Source: an uncultured Angelakisella sp. (GTDB lineage Bacteria; Bacillota; Clostridia; Oscillospirales; Ruminococcaceae). Taken from it: a DNA stretch of 18,288 nucleotides. Position numbers and translations under genes: made by a program. Under the pieces are notes generated by a model. That model worked only from the letters and a program-made list of their open reading frames with translations, was not told the DNA's origin and ran no database searches. The stretch lies in NCBI GenBank assembly GCA_934524965.1, contig CAKSYU010000033.1, positions 1 through 18,288 on the forward strand, written 5' to 3'. Positions 12,256 through 18,288 of this stretch are shown here, in pieces; the stretch's first letter is position 1; the number at the start of each line of letters is the position of its first letter.

Positions 12256-14382
12256 TCACGGGGTCTCTTGGGGTTCGACAGGTTCGGCTATTTCCGTAGT
12301 GGGGTCTTCGGCAGGCTCCTCGGTCTGCCACAGTCCGGCATCGTCCCACAGATGGCGGAAGAAATCCTTGCGCAGAATGAGCTTGGAATAGGTGAACTTC
12401 TGATCCACCAGCCGGTTGATGCTGCTGACATAGTAATCATCACTGCCGGTATCCACTATTGATGTGTAATGGTCGGTGGAGGCATTGTAGCGCCCGTGGG
12501 CGGTCAGCCAGCTGTGATCCTGGAAGATGACCGGCGACTGGGTATCGCTCAGCATATCGGTGCCGATCATTAGGCGGGAGTCATATTCCAGATCGAACAG
12601 GTTGCTGACCGTCGGCAGGATATCCAGACTGGAAACGGGCTTATCAATGACGATCGGTCCCTCCATATCGGCGCTCCAGATGAGGAAGCAGCTCTGGTAC
12701 AGGCTGAACTGATCCAGCTCCCTACCCGCCAGCGCGTTCAGCGATTCGCTGTCCAGCCCGTAGGGGTAATGGTCGGGCGCCAGCATAATAACGGTATCCT
12801 TATCATGTCCGGTTTCTTCCAGCTTTTGCAGCAGCACGCCGATCGCCTTATCCAGCTCGATATTGCAGGCAAGGTAGGCGCGCGCCGCCTCCGGCAGGTC
12901 AAGCCCGGCGACTGCCTCCTCATTACGCATCGCCATGGCGTTGCCGAAGAAATTGTACTCCAGATGCCCGCTGACCGTCAGATAATAGGTCATAAAGTGT
13001 TCATCGGCAAAGACGGTATCCAGCGTGGCGTTCATCATATCCACATCGGATTCCGGCCACATGACCTTGATGTTCAGCCCGTTGCCCACGCCCTTGTAGT
13101 CGTAGCCCAGATTGGGGTGAGACTTGTTGCGGGAATAATAGGTATAGGTGTGGTCATGGTAAGCGCGGGTGGTGTAGCCCATGGCGCGGAACTGATTGCC
13201 GAAGGAGAACGGCAGCCAGTTCGTGGCGGATTCGGTCATGCTCCAGGTGCCGGTGACGGGGATCATGCCCAGAAGGTTGACATATTCGCCGTCCAGCGTG
13301 GAAACGCCCCAGATGGGATTGTAGAAATTCGTGAACTGGAAGCCCTCGCTCCACAGCTTGTAAAGGTTCGGGGTCAGGTTCGGGTCGATGGCGTATTTCC
13401 ACAGGCTTTCGCAGGTAAGGAAGATGAGATTTTTGCCCTTGAAGTAGCCGGTGTATTCATTTTCGGTACTGGGGACAAGCCTTGCGAAATAGCGGTACAT
13501 TTCCGCCAGCTCGGCGTCATCGGTCGCTTCCGCCAGCGCCGCAAAGTCAATATCCATCACCTGCTTTTGCAGCTCGGGCTCGGGTTCCGGCTCCGGTTCG
13601 GGTTCCGGCTCGGCACTGGCTGCCACCGCCGGCATGGGGCCGAACCACGCGTTGCGCGCCTCGATGCGGAAGGTGGTAAGCAGCCCGAAGCGGCTGACCG
13701 AAAGATTGCTGATAAAATCGGTGGTATAAAGGCGGCTGGCGCTCATCGCCCCGCCGGTATCCAGCAGGACGCAGCCGGTCGTTATCATTTGCAGCACCAA
13801 TGCCGCGATAAGGGGAGCCAGCAGCTCTTTCCACCGCTCGTGTCCCCATTCGATCCGCCGTTTGCCCTGCCACAGCAGCAGTACCAGCGGCACCAGCATC
13901 AGTAGCAGCGCCCACCAGCATTGCAGTATGGTGCCAAAGATGACGCTGGAGAACTGCGCCACCTGCCCCGCGCCGCCCACGGAAAACAGGGTAAAATACA
14001 CCTTGAAGATGGCGTAATACACTACCTGCCCCATATAGAAGATGCTGAGCACCACCCACAGGGCTGTTACAATGATGCGTCCGGCTTTTGGGGAAAACAC
14101 CTTGCCCAGAAGCGCCAGCAGCAGCCCCGCCGCCAAGGTAAACCCAAGGGTGTACAAAAGCCCCTTGGGGTAATCAAAGCCGATGGTGGAGATCCGCAGC
14201 ACCAGCTCCAGCCACAGCAGCGCGGCTGGGAAAAACCACATGCCCCGCCATGCCGCCCGCAGTGTCCGGTGAACGGGGGCTGGCTGTTCCCCGTGGTTTT
14301 CCTCTGTCCCCGTTTTTTCTTCCTCTGCGGGAACTTCGGTCAGCTCCGGCTCCGCCGTGATATTCGGTTCGGTCATCGTCAT
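12256..14382 (-). CDS. LTA synthase-like sulfatase-fold membrane protein
   Basis: An about 708-residue phosphoglycerol-transferase-like protein of the LtaS family, which adds glycerol-phosphate or similar groups to surface polymers. Five or so membrane helices fill the first 230 residues, then a linker with seven Glu-Pro repeats, then an extracellular sulfatase-fold domain. Active-site elements, counted from this start, are Glu325 in LTCES, the nucleophile Thr362 in WGVSTLDGEY, His473 in TVSGHLEY and Asp537-His538 in APDHYP. The start at 14382 is preferred because GGAAG lies 8 bases upstream; ATG at 14397 is in frame but lacks a ribosome site. The acidic N-terminal 40 residues look disordered and cytoplasmic. 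folT follows after 22 bases. The exact polymer is unknown: lipoteichoic acid or a decorating phosphoglycerol are both possible. Confidence 0.88.
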   Translation of the reverse strand: MTMTEPNITAEPELTEVPAEEEKTGTEENHGEQPAPVHRTLRAAWRGMWFFPAALLWLELVLRISTIGFDYPKGLLYTLGFTLAAGLLLALLGKVFSPKAGRIIVTALWVVLSIFYMGQVVYYAIFKVYFTLFSVGGAGQVAQFSSVIFGTILQCWWALLLMLVPLVLLLWQGKRRIEWGHERWKELLAPLIAALVLQMITTGCVLLDTGGAMSASRLYTTDFISNLSVSRFGLLTTFRIEARNAWFGPMPAVAASAEPEPEPEPEPEPELQKQVMDIDFAALAEATDDAELAEMYRYFARLVPSTENEYTGYFKGKNLIFLTCESLWKYAIDPNLTPNLYKLWSEGFQFTNFYNPIWGVSTLDGEYVNLLGMIPVTGTWSMTESATNWLPFSFGNQFRAMGYTTRAYHDHTYTYYSRNKSHPNLGYDYKGVGNGLNIKVMWPESDVDMMNATLDTVFADEHFMTYYLTVSGHLEYNFFGNAMAMRNEEAVAGLDLPEAARAYLACNIELDKAIGVLLQKLEETGHDKDTVIMLAPDHYPYGLDSESLNALAGRELDQFSLYQSCFLIWSADMEGPIVIDKPVSSLDILPTVSNLFDLEYDSRLMIGTDMLSDTQSPVIFQDHSWLTAHGRYNASTDHYTSIVDTGSDDYYVSSINRLVDQKFTYSKLILRKDFFRHLWDDAGLWQTEEPAEDPTTEIAEPVEPQETP

Positions 14383-14444
14383 TTTTATCACTTCCATTCC
14401 GGCTCGGTCGCCAAAAAATGCCTTGTTTTCCTGTTTTTCGCTTT

Positions 14445-14473
14445 ATTATAGCACAGCCGTTCCCCGCTGCCAA
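14445..14473 (-). promoter_or_regulatory. Predicted promoter of the LTA-synthase-like/folT unit
   Basis: On the minus strand TTGGCA (14468-14473), 17 bases, then TATAAT (14445-14450) preceded by TGC, an extended -10. It lies about 55 bases before the first gene. Confidence 0.75.
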
Positions 14474-14587
14474 CAAGTAATATCTGTATCGCTGCGCATA
14501 CTATCCACAGCGAGCCGCAGCCGGCGCCGGTCGGTGCTTTGCCACGCTGCCGCCCGCGCAAAATTTCCGCATTGGGGAGGTCTTGCC

Positions 14588-14794
14588 ATGAACAGCTATT
14601 TTGACCAGCAGTGGGATCAAGAGCTTGCCGGTCATCCGCAGGCGCTTGCCGCCTTTGCCGCGCTTTCCCCTGCCGCGCAGGAGCGCATCGTGGGCTATGT
14701 GCAAAGCTGCAACGACACCTACGAAGCGTCCCGCCGCATCAGCCGAATGTTAGGGCAGCTGGAGGCGGGCGAGTACACGCCGCCCGAGGAATAA
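14588..14794 (+). CDS. Small protein of unknown function (68 aa)
   Basis: I do not recognise this protein. It has 68 residues, no membrane segment and no signal peptide. It is helix-favouring with a stretch ALAAFAALSPAAQERIVGYV that could form an amphipathic helix, followed by SCNDTYEASRRISRMLGQLE and an acidic, proline-containing tail (PPEE). The start is well supported by GGGGAGG 7 bases upstream, and the ORF ends just before a bidirectional terminator, so it behaves like a real single gene. Its promoter is not clear; the region upstream carries the divergent promoter of the LTA-synthase-like gene. Likely cytoplasmic. Function cannot be predicted. Confidence 0.65.
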   Translation: MNSYFDQQWDQELAGHPQALAAFAALSPAAQERIVGYVQSCNDTYEASRRISRMLGQLEAGEYTPPEE

Positions 14795-14802
14795 GCTCCA
14801 CC

Positions 14803-14855
14803 AAAAAAGCCGCCGCGGAGAGCCTTTTCGCTTTCCTCGGCAGCTTTTTGCTTTT
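14803..14855. terminator. Bidirectional terminator between convergent small genes
   Basis: AAAAAGC-c-GCCG (14804-14814) pairs with CGGC-a-GCTTTTT (14838-14849) with single mismatches. The downstream flank reads GCTTTT on the + strand, and the A-run supplies a T-run on the minus strand. It serves the 68-residue ORF and the DUF6472-like gene. Confidence 0.65.
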
Positions 14856-14857
14856 GC

Positions 14858-15052
14858 TTACTGGCGACCCGCCAGCTTGTAGTCATCACTGAAGCTGAAA
14901 TAGGGGCAGGCATCATTGCGGCGCTGCAAAAACAGTACCATCTCGTCCTCGTCCAGATTCATCTCGCACACATAGCAGTCCAGTTCGTCATCGTACTCGT
15001 AGTGCGCGCAGAACTCGCAGCTTCCGCCGGCTTTTCCGGTCTTTCCCGCCAT
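14858..15052 (-). CDS. Small Cys-rich protein, DUF6472-like
   Basis: A 64-residue protein with the pattern CEFCAHYEYDDELDCYVC, then NLDEDEMVLFLQRRNDACPYF. The paired CxxC motifs plus a later Cys suggest a small metal-binding (zinc ribbon-like) fold. The run closely matches what I remember as DUF6472, a family of Clostridia with no known function. The start at 15052 is chosen for AAGGAGG 8 bases upstream; an ATG at 15076 lies inside the end of the helicase gene and has no ribosome site. It begins 13 bases after the DEAD-box gene and shares its transcript, which hints at RNA-related work, but that is inference only. Confidence 0.8.
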   Translation of the reverse strand: MAGKTGKAGGSCEFCAHYEYDDELDCYVCEMNLDEDEMVLFLQRRNDACPYFSFSDDYKLAGRQ

Positions 15053-15065
15053 GACAGCAACCTCC

Positions 15066-16211
15066 TTACAGCTCACACTCGGTAAAGCTGCCGTCCTCGT
15101 TTACCTTTACGGGGTGGTAGCTGTTGCCGGAGTATTTAAGAATGGTCTTGAGCCGCGGGCGCTCGTTCTCGCTGTAAAACACAAAGGAAACGCCCTCGCG
15201 ACCGGCACGCCCCGTGCGCCCGATGCGGTGCAGGTAATACTCGTTCTCATTGGGGATCTCGTAGTTGAAGGCGGCGTCCACCTGCTCCACATCAATGCCG
15301 CGCGCCGCTACATCGGTCGCCACCAGCACATCAAATTCATTGTTGCGGTACGCCCCCATGATGCGGTTGCGCGCCGCCTGCTCCATATCCCCGTTCAGGC
15401 ACTTGGCACGCAGCCCCGCCTTTTCCAGATGGGTCACAAGGCTGACGGTGCCGTACTTGGTATTGCAGAACACCATGCTGCGGCGGTACTCCTCCCGCTT
15501 CAGCAGCCCGATCAGCGTCTCGATACGCTCCCGCCCGCTGCACTTGATGCAGTACTGGGTGATGCGGGGCTTGCTTTCCGCCACCGGCTCCACCACCAGC
15601 TCCACAGGGTCCAGCTGGTACAGCCAGCCGATATCCATAACCTCGCGGGAAATGGTCGCAGAAAACATCGACATCTGCTTGGTTCGGGGCACACGATCCA
15701 GTATCCACCGCACATCTTGGTAAAAGCCCATATCCAGCATCTCGTCCGCCTCGTCCAGCACGATCATCTCGGTGCGGTCAATGGCAATATTGCGGCGGCG
15801 CATGTGGTCCATCAGGCGCCCGGGGGTCGCCACAACGATCTGCGGGTTCTTTTTCAGCGCGTTGATCTGCGGCTGCATGGATTGCCCGCCGTACACCGCC
15901 ACAATAGAGAAGGACGGGATATATTTTCCCAGCTTGGTCAGCTCCTCGGTGATCTGCAGGCAAAGCTCTCTGGTCGGGCAAAGAATGACCCCCTGCACAT
16001 AGCCCTTTTCCGGCTGGATCCGCTCCACCATCGGCACGCCGAAGGCGCAGGTCTTGCCGGTGCCAGTGGGCGCCTTGGCAATGACTTCTTTTCCTGCCAG
16101 CAGCTCGGGGATCGCCTTCTGCTGGATCTCGGTCATCTCGGTAAAGCCCATCTCCGCTATCGCTTTTTTCAGTTCCTCGCGGATCGGCAGCTCACTGTAA
16201 TTTGTCGTCAT
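15066..16211 (-). CDS. DEAD-box ATP-dependent RNA helicase, short form
   Basis: A 381-residue helicase core that unwinds short RNA duplexes with ATP, probably in ribosome assembly or mRNA turnover. Motifs in order: Q-motif around FTEMTEIQ (23-30), motif I APTGTGKT (47-54; AQTGTGKT is commoner), PTREL (79-83), DEAD (153-156), SAT (184-186), ATDVAARGID (298-307) and HRIGRTGR (328-335). It stops about 45 residues after motif VI and so lacks the RNA-binding C-terminal extensions of DeaD, CshA or DbpA. AAAGGATG precedes the start. It is followed after 13 bases by the DUF6472-like gene. It resembles the minimal clostridial DEAD-box proteins; a specific RNA target cannot be named. Confidence 0.95.
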   Translation of the reverse strand: MTTNYSELPIREELKKAIAEMGFTEMTEIQQKAIPELLAGKEVIAKAPTGTGKTCAFGVPMVERIQPEKGYVQGVILCPTRELCLQITEELTKLGKYIPSFSIVAVYGGQSMQPQINALKKNPQIVVATPGRLMDHMRRRNIAIDRTEMIVLDEADEMLDMGFYQDVRWILDRVPRTKQMSMFSATISREVMDIGWLYQLDPVELVVEPVAESKPRITQYCIKCSGRERIETLIGLLKREEYRRSMVFCNTKYGTVSLVTHLEKAGLRAKCLNGDMEQAARNRIMGAYRNNEFDVLVATDVAARGIDVEQVDAAFNYEIPNENEYYLHRIGRTGRAGREGVSFVFYSENERPRLKTILKYSGNSYHPVKVNEDGSFTECEL

Positions 16212-16274
16212 GTTTTACATCCTTTTGCTCCGGCAGTTCACGCCGGTTTTTCTGTTTTTTCTTGTCCGGCAAAT

Positions 16275-16303
16275 ATTATAGCATCTTTTGCGCCCCTTTT
16301 CAA
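16275..16303 (-). promoter_or_regulatory. Predicted promoter of the DEAD-box helicase gene
   Basis: On the minus strand TTGAAA (16298-16303), 17 bases, then TATAAT (16275-16280) preceded by TGC (extended -10). The leader of about 60 bases carries a small CCGGC/GCCGG hairpin before the ribosome site. Confidence 0.75.
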
Positions 16304-16376
16304 TGCAAATACCGTCAATTCACCCCGCCCGTTCCCCCGCGTAGTATGGCATTGAACCTTTCCTGAAAGGAGTGAC

Positions 16377-16619
16377 ATGATGAGATATTGTAATAACGGC
16401 GGCTGCATGGGTGCTCAACCGGGCTATATGCCCTCCGGCATGAACCGTACCCGCCGCATCATTGACAGCGAATACCCCATTGCCATGGCGTATGTACCGT
16501 GGCAGCGCTGGGGCGAGACCTACGATGCCGAAAAGGCGCTCTGCCGCGGGACACTGTTCCCCGCGCTGGATCTGCCATTTACCGGCTGTGCATGTGAAAG
16601 GGGGACTAAGCGTGGCTGA
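16377..16619 (+). CDS. cotJA: Spore coat protein CotJA
   Basis: CotJA is a small component of the spore coat, made in the mother cell, working with CotJC. The family pattern is clear in AYVPWQRWGETYDAEKAL followed by GTLFPALDLPF (residues 38-68). At 80 residues it has the usual length. Two adjacent ATG codons are possible: 16377, four bases after AGGAG, and 16380, with the more normal 7-base spacing. Its end overlaps cotJB by 8 bases. In Bacillus the operon is read by sigma-E; I do not see a convincing sigma-E promoter in 16303-16370. The ribosome site lies in a small CCTTT/AAAGG hairpin. It is the best marker for a sporulating lineage in the window. Confidence 0.9.
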   Translation: MMRYCNNGGCMGAQPGYMPSGMNRTRRIIDSEYPIAMAYVPWQRWGETYDAEKALCRGTLFPALDLPFTGCACERGTKRG

Positions 16620-16860
16620 AAATAACCTCTGCTGCCTGACCCGTGAGGTACAGCAGCAGGCATTCACGGCGCTGGAGTGCCACCTTTACCTGGATACGCA
16701 CCCCGACTGTCAGGAGGCTGCGGCTGCCTTTGCCAAGGCGTGCGAAAAGCTGGAAGCGGCACGCGCCGCCTATAATGAGGCGGCTCCGCTGACCCCCTGC
16801 GCTGCCGCCGGCAGCCGTAACTGGAGCTGGGGCTGCACCCCATGGCCTTGGGAGGGTTGA
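16612..16860 (+). CDS. cotJB: Spore coat protein CotJB
   Basis: An 82-residue spore coat protein of the CotJB family. The N-terminal helix region reads REVQQQAFTALECHLYLDTHPDCQEA, whose LYLDTHPD core is the family hallmark, and the protein ends with NWSWGCTPWPWEG, matching the tryptophan-rich CotJB tail. The start is GTG at 16612, with AAAGGGGG upstream and overlapping the end of cotJA by 8 bases. An upstream ATG in the same frame lies inside cotJA and is not used. cotJC follows after 2 bases. It probably helps assemble CotJA and CotJC in the inner coat; its biochemical role is unknown. Confidence 0.9.
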   Translation: MAENNLCCLTREVQQQAFTALECHLYLDTHPDCQEAAAAFAKACEKLEAARAAYNEAAPLTPCAAAGSRNWSWGCTPWPWEG

Positions 16861-16862
16861 GT

Positions 16863-17405
16863 ATGTGGAACTATGATAAGATATTAGAATTTCCGGTCAA
16901 TATCAAGCGCCCCAACGCCAAGGCTGCGCAGGTCATTATATCGCAGTACGGCGGTCCCGACGGAGAACTGGGCGCCAGCCTGCGCTATCTTTCGCAGAAA
17001 TTTGCCATGCCCAACCGTCGCGTCGCGGGGCTTCTTAATGATATCGGCACCGAGGAGCTGGCGCATCTTGAGATGATCGGCGCCATCGTCCATCAGCTTA
17101 CCAAAAACCTATCCATCGAGGAGATCAAGACCTCCGGCTTTGCGCCCTATTTCGTCGATCACACCACCGGCATCTGGGCGCAGGCGGCAAGCGGTATGCC
17201 GTTCTCGGCTGCTACCTTCCAATCCACCGGTGACCCCATCACCGACCTTACCGAGGATATGGCTGCCGAGCAAAAGGCGCGCACCACCTATGATAATATC
17301 CTGCGGCTGATTGATGACCCCGATATCATCAATCCTATCCGCTTCCTGCGGGAGCGGGAGATCGTGCATTACCAGCGGTTTGGGGAAGCGCAACAATCAA
17401 AGTAG
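16863..17405 (+). CDS. cotJC: Spore coat protein CotJC, manganese catalase-like
   Basis: CotJC resembles the non-haem manganese catalases, ferritin-like four-helix proteins that destroy hydrogen peroxide. The 180-residue protein keeps the expected metal ligands: Glu35 (GELGASLRY), Glu65 and His68 (EELAHLE), Glu136 (AAEQKAR), and Glu166 and His169 (EIVHYQRF). Catalase activity is therefore plausible, though in the spore its role may be coat structure or protection. The start at 16863 has TTGGGAGGG upstream; in-frame codons before it lie inside cotJB. It is the last gene of the cotJABC operon. No hairpin follows directly; the nearest is at 17588. Confidence 0.95.
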   Translation: MWNYDKILEFPVNIKRPNAKAAQVIISQYGGPDGELGASLRYLSQKFAMPNRRVAGLLNDIGTEELAHLEMIGAIVHQLTKNLSIEEIKTSGFAPYFVDHTTGIWAQAASGMPFSAATFQSTGDPITDLTEDMAAEQKARTTYDNILRLIDDPDIINPIRFLREREIVHYQRFGEAQQSK

Positions 17406-17482
17406 AACGCCGAGGCGAAGCTGCCGACAACCGCTTGGTTATAATACATAGCCATGCCACTCCTTTATGCCTCAAGGTGAGT

Positions 17483-17626
17483 GTGTTTTTGTGTTATATT
17501 AATATGTCAGGAACGATGATCATGCTGGTGATTCTTATGATACAAATCATTGCGGAAATCATTATTCGTGTGATCAGAAGAATAGATAAACGCCTCCCTA
17601 ATGCAGAAAAATGTGAGCTACATTAG
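17483..17626 (+). CDS. Possible tiny membrane protein, type I toxin-like
   Basis: A short ORF from GTG 17483, with AAGG 5 bases upstream, or ATG 17504 gives a 47- or 40-residue product. It contains a hydrophobic stretch (MIMLVILMIQIIAEIIIRVI) followed by a basic end (RRIDKRLPNAEK). Its stop codon lies inside the 3' arm of a strong terminator. A small membrane helix with a charged tail that runs into its own terminator is typical of type I toxins, but I recognise no family. The DNA is more AT-rich than its neighbours. TATAAT at 17440 has no good -35. It may be non-coding. Confidence 0.35.
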   Translation: MFLCYINMSGTMIMLVILMIQIIAEIIIRVIRRIDKRLPNAEKCELH

Positions 17627-17640
17627 GGAGGCGTTTTCAA
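17588..17640. terminator. Strong bidirectional terminator
   Basis: AAACGCCTCCCTAATG (17588-17603) is the exact reverse complement of 17621-17636, giving a 16-bp stem with a 17-base loop. The flanks are TTTTCAATTATT on the + strand and GTTTATC on the minus strand. It probably ends the surface-protein gene and any + strand transcript from cotJC or the tiny ORF. Confidence 0.85.
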
Positions 17641-17676
17641 TTATTAGTCAACCACTTAGCAAGAAATGAGTTTAAC

Positions 17677-18288
17677 TTATTTCTTACGGGAAATGGCGAT
17701 GCAGGAAGCAACAGCAAAAACAGCCAGAGCAGCCGCTACGCCAACAGTATCATTAGCGCCGGTGCCGGGGTTAGAGGCGTTGCCGGGGGTAGTAGTGTTT
17801 CCGCTCGGAACTGTGACCTCAACAGAGCTGCCAGTAGACTTAATAGTCAAACCGGTGCTGCATGTACCGTCCGTAAATACGAAGGTAAGCGCATGCGTAC
17901 CAACAGACAGAGTTGCAAGATAATCCTTGTGCAGTGTGACTATTGTCGAACCGGATTTAGCGTCATAATTCTCACGTGCAACAGCAGTACCGTCCATTTC
18001 GATGCCGGTGAACTTTGCAAAGTCGCCGTTAGAACGAACTGTTACTGTGCCATCGCTATTCTTAGTCCAAGTGCTGTTTGCGCCTTCGATCACCTTGTAG
18101 TCCGGAATGGGATCCCCGCCGGTGGTGCCGCCGCCGGTGGTGCTGCCGCCGGTGGTGCTGCCGCCGGTGGTGCTGCCGCCGGTGGTGCTGCCGCCGGTGG
18201 TGCTGCCGCCAGTGGTGCTGCCGCCAGTGGTGCTGCCGCCAGTGGTGCTGCCGCCAGTGGTGCTGCCGCCAGTGGTGCTGCCGCCAGT
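17677..18288 (-). CDS. Surface protein, C-terminal part (5' end outside the window)
   Basis: A partial gene whose start lies beyond 18288. In the protein's order there is first a run of GGSTT repeats, then GGDPIPDY. A beta-rich domain of about 90 residues follows (VIEGANSTWTKNSDGTVTV through SVGTHALTFVFTDG), like the Ig-like domain often found before the wall anchor of clostridial surface proteins. The end is a sorting signal: NPGTG, a hydrophobic helix (VGVAAALAVFAVASCIAI) and the basic tail SRKK. NPGTG would stand for the sortase motif LPxTG. The repeats would act as a flexible, possibly glycosylated stalk. The 5' part decides its function and is not visible. Confidence 0.85.
   Translation of the reverse strand, partial: TGGSTTGGSTTGGSTTGGSTTGGSTTGGSTTGGSTTGGSTTGGSTTGGSTTGGGTTGGDPIPDYKVIEGANSTWTKNSDGTVTVRSNGDFAKFTGIEMDGTAVARENYDAKSGSTIVTLHKDYLATLSVGTHALTFVFTDGTCSTGLTIKSTGSSVEVTVPSGNTTTPGNASNPGTGANDTVGVAAALAVFAVASCIAISRKK
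18121..18288 (-). repeat. 15-bp tandem repeats encoding GGSTT
   Basis: Eleven complete 15-base units run from 18121 to 18285 and the array continues past the window edge. On the + strand a unit reads RGTGGTGCTGCCGCC; the first unit has GCC for GCT (GGGTT instead of GGSTT). Units 1-6 begin GGT and those from 18211 on begin AGT, a silent change (Thr ACC or ACT). The unit length keeps the reading frame, so copy number can vary freely. Confidence 0.95.

Noticed and set aside
12769..13905. 378-codon + strand open frame opposite the LTA-synthase-like gene
   Set aside because: Antisense shadow with no start signal; the minus strand holds the sulfatase-fold active site.
16314..16347. Sigma-E promoter for cotJABC
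   Set aside because: GTCAATTC and CGTAGTAT resemble the sigma-E boxes only partly (5 of 8 at the -10) and their spacing of about 18 is too long.
15051..16355. 434-codon + strand open frame opposite the DEAD-box gene
   Set aside because: Antisense shadow; the minus-strand frame has every helicase motif.
18121..18288. CRISPR array
   Set aside because: The repeats are contiguous 15-base units without spacers and lie in a coding frame (GGSTT).

Overview
The window looks like a chromosomal segment of a GC-rich, spore-lineage member of the Firmicutes (Bacillota), most likely Oscillospiraceae/Ruminococcaceae. The grounds are the strong AGGAGG-type ribosome sites, a cotJABC spore-coat operon, ECF-type vitamin S-components (ThiT, FolT-like), a family-I pyrophosphatase, a DUF6472-type small Cys protein and a sortase-type surface protein with an NPGTG sorting motif. 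No rRNA, tRNA, insertion sequence or CRISPR array was seen. The organism assignment is inference.

Layout. 1-665: no convincing gene, but a LexA/SOS-box-like site and two hairpins. 666-1799 (-): HAD phosphatase then a GNAT acetyltransferase. 1864-2634 (+): promoter, TPP riboswitch with an intrinsic terminator, and thiT. 2661-2808: a terminator and a cluster of very GC-rich inverted repeats. 2825-5670 (-): glycosyltransferase translationally coupled to a class B penicillin-binding protein. 5762-7246 (+): rapZ and a second GNAT. 7294-8308 (+): ppa and def. 8361-11708 (+): a regulated amino-acid ABC transporter operon (permease, permease, ATPase, lipoprotein). 11712-14473 (-): LTA-synthase-like sulfatase and a FolT-like S-component. 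14588-14794 (+): a small unknown protein. 14858-16303 (-): DEAD-box helicase and a DUF6472-like protein. 16377-17405 (+): cotJA-cotJB-cotJC. 17406-17676: a possible tiny membrane protein over a strong terminator. 17677-18288 (-): C-terminal end of a surface protein with a GGSTT repeat array, cut by the window edge.

The most interesting unit is the leader of the ABC transporter (8361-8650). A consensus promoter is followed by a 29-codon ORF with an excellent ribosome site and three consecutive Cys codons. Next come an RNA segment that can pair with the 5' arm of a downstream hairpin, that hairpin with its U-tract (a textbook intrinsic terminator), and then the first permease. This is the architecture of ribosome-mediated transcription attenuation responding to cysteine. 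The solute-binding protein at the end of the operon resembles the CjaA-type cysteine-binding family, so regulation and cargo agree: cysteine or cystine uptake is predicted to turn on when charged tRNA-Cys is scarce. The thiT leader offers a second cis-RNA switch of the same kind (TPP aptamer, antiterminator, terminator), so both uptake systems appear to be controlled by premature termination.
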